This document shows, one piece after another, positions 63,637 through 64,000 of a stretch of 64,000 nt of DNA. How positions within the stretch are numbered: the first letter of the stretch is position 1; the number at the start of each line of letters is the position of its first letter. The stretch is from Splendidivirga corallicola. Its GTDB lineage: Bacteria; Bacteroidota; Bacteroidia; Cytophagales; Cyclobacteriaceae. A program made the position numbers and the translations under genes. The notes below the pieces were generated by a model. It saw only the letters and a list, made by a program, of their open reading frames with translations. It was not told the DNA's origin and ran no database searches. Location of the stretch: NCBI GenBank assembly GCA_030442035.1, contig JAUJEA010000018.1:1-64000 (forward strand), written 5' to 3'.

Positions 63637-64000
63637 TTTAAGTCAGATCCGGCTGAGATATTTCGGTCAAATGCTACCGTCCCTATTTGTACATTTTTCA
63701 GGTTGACCAAAATAATGGCTAATCCTGGTTATTAAGTGAAATGGTATAATATTCGAAATATCGTTTGTTACGATTATTTCATGGCGCCACACTATATTTG
63801 GGAGCCTCAATAAAGCGCTCCTTAAAATCAAAATAACACATGTTTTTATTTAAATAATACTAATTCAATTAATTTTATTTGCGCTTGTCAGAAATACCGG
63901 TAAATACAGCTTTGTTAATGTATTATTCAAATAAATGTAACCATCTCTTGCCCCCTTCTAACTATCATAAAAGGTTTATCGTTCAAGCTTAATTTCCTTG
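63637..64000. other. Upstream region of the polysaccharide operon; no gene
   Basis: AT-rich, with no reading frame worth calling. It contains small inverted repeats (ATCGT...ACGAT near 63759) and likely holds the promoter of the minus-strand operon. No TAnnTTTG box with correct spacing was found. The next gene upstream is outside the window. Confidence 0.5.

Overview
The window reads as a chromosomal segment of a member of the Bacteroidota, most likely of the Cytophagales type (order inferred, genus not assignable). The evidence is: genes with TTG-N18-21-TAnnTTTG promoters, SusC-like TonB receptors with carboxypeptidase-regulatory N-termini, a type IX secretion sorting domain, Cys-plus-acidic surface lipoprotein signals, and moderately AT-rich DNA. 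No tRNA, rRNA, CRISPR array, phage or transposase gene is visible.

Region 1 (about 1-23.7 kb, all plus strand) is an iron and heme acquisition island. Three transcription units start from near-identical promoter modules that carry a Fur-box-like palindrome just downstream of the -7 element. Unit A is a DUF4856 lipoprotein, an imelysin-like lipoprotein, a vitamin-K-dependent-carboxylase-like (HTTM) membrane protein and a TonB-dependent receptor. Unit B is hmuT-hmuU-hmuV-hmuS, followed by a second TonB receptor, an HmuY-type lipoprotein, a small CxxC protein and a TlpA-like thioredoxin. The second receptor is bracketed by two inverted copies of a ~130 bp repeat. Unit C is a siderophore-type TonB receptor, a PepSY membrane protein, a small membrane protein and a flavodoxin, tightly coupled, which suggests uptake followed by inner-membrane reduction of iron. 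A methyltransferase and a BNR-repeat lipoprotein follow. The intergenic DNA here is rich in short degenerate repeats: 8-mers before imelysin and hmuY, 7-mers of the GGTATCAG type, and a 20-bp tandem repeat.

Region 2 (about 23.7-37.5 kb) is mixed housekeeping and envelope content: a surface repeat protein whose three 339-bp repeats record an unequal crossover, a T9SS cargo protein, an oxidoreductase, a GH18 chitinase-like lipoprotein, a DUF4920 lipoprotein, a divergent PRPP synthetase, an ECF sigma factor, DUF2231, YebC, an EamA transporter, a nitroreductase, Bcp, a LolD-like ATPase and SucC.

Region 3 (37.5-64 kb, mostly minus strand) is a surface polysaccharide locus. It has a frameshifted CapD/FlaA1-type dehydratase, three PLP sugar aminotransferases, two adjacent PglC-like initiating sugar transferases, several GT2/GT4 glycosyltransferases, an O-antigen ligase/polymerase-type protein, a formyltransferase, two PaaK-like adenylating enzymes, an ATP-grasp enzyme and two polysaccharide deacetylases. 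A three-gene plus-strand island (deacetylase plus two paralogous GNAT-like proteins, the second with a broken acetyl-CoA motif) sits inside it. No Wzx flippase or Wza/Wzc export gene is seen, so the locus probably continues past 64 kb or is completed elsewhere.

The strongest candidate for an undescribed system is unit A: a Fur-boxed cassette that places a gamma-glutamyl-carboxylase-like enzyme, with its apparent catalytic lysine retained, between two lipoproteins and an outer-membrane receptor.
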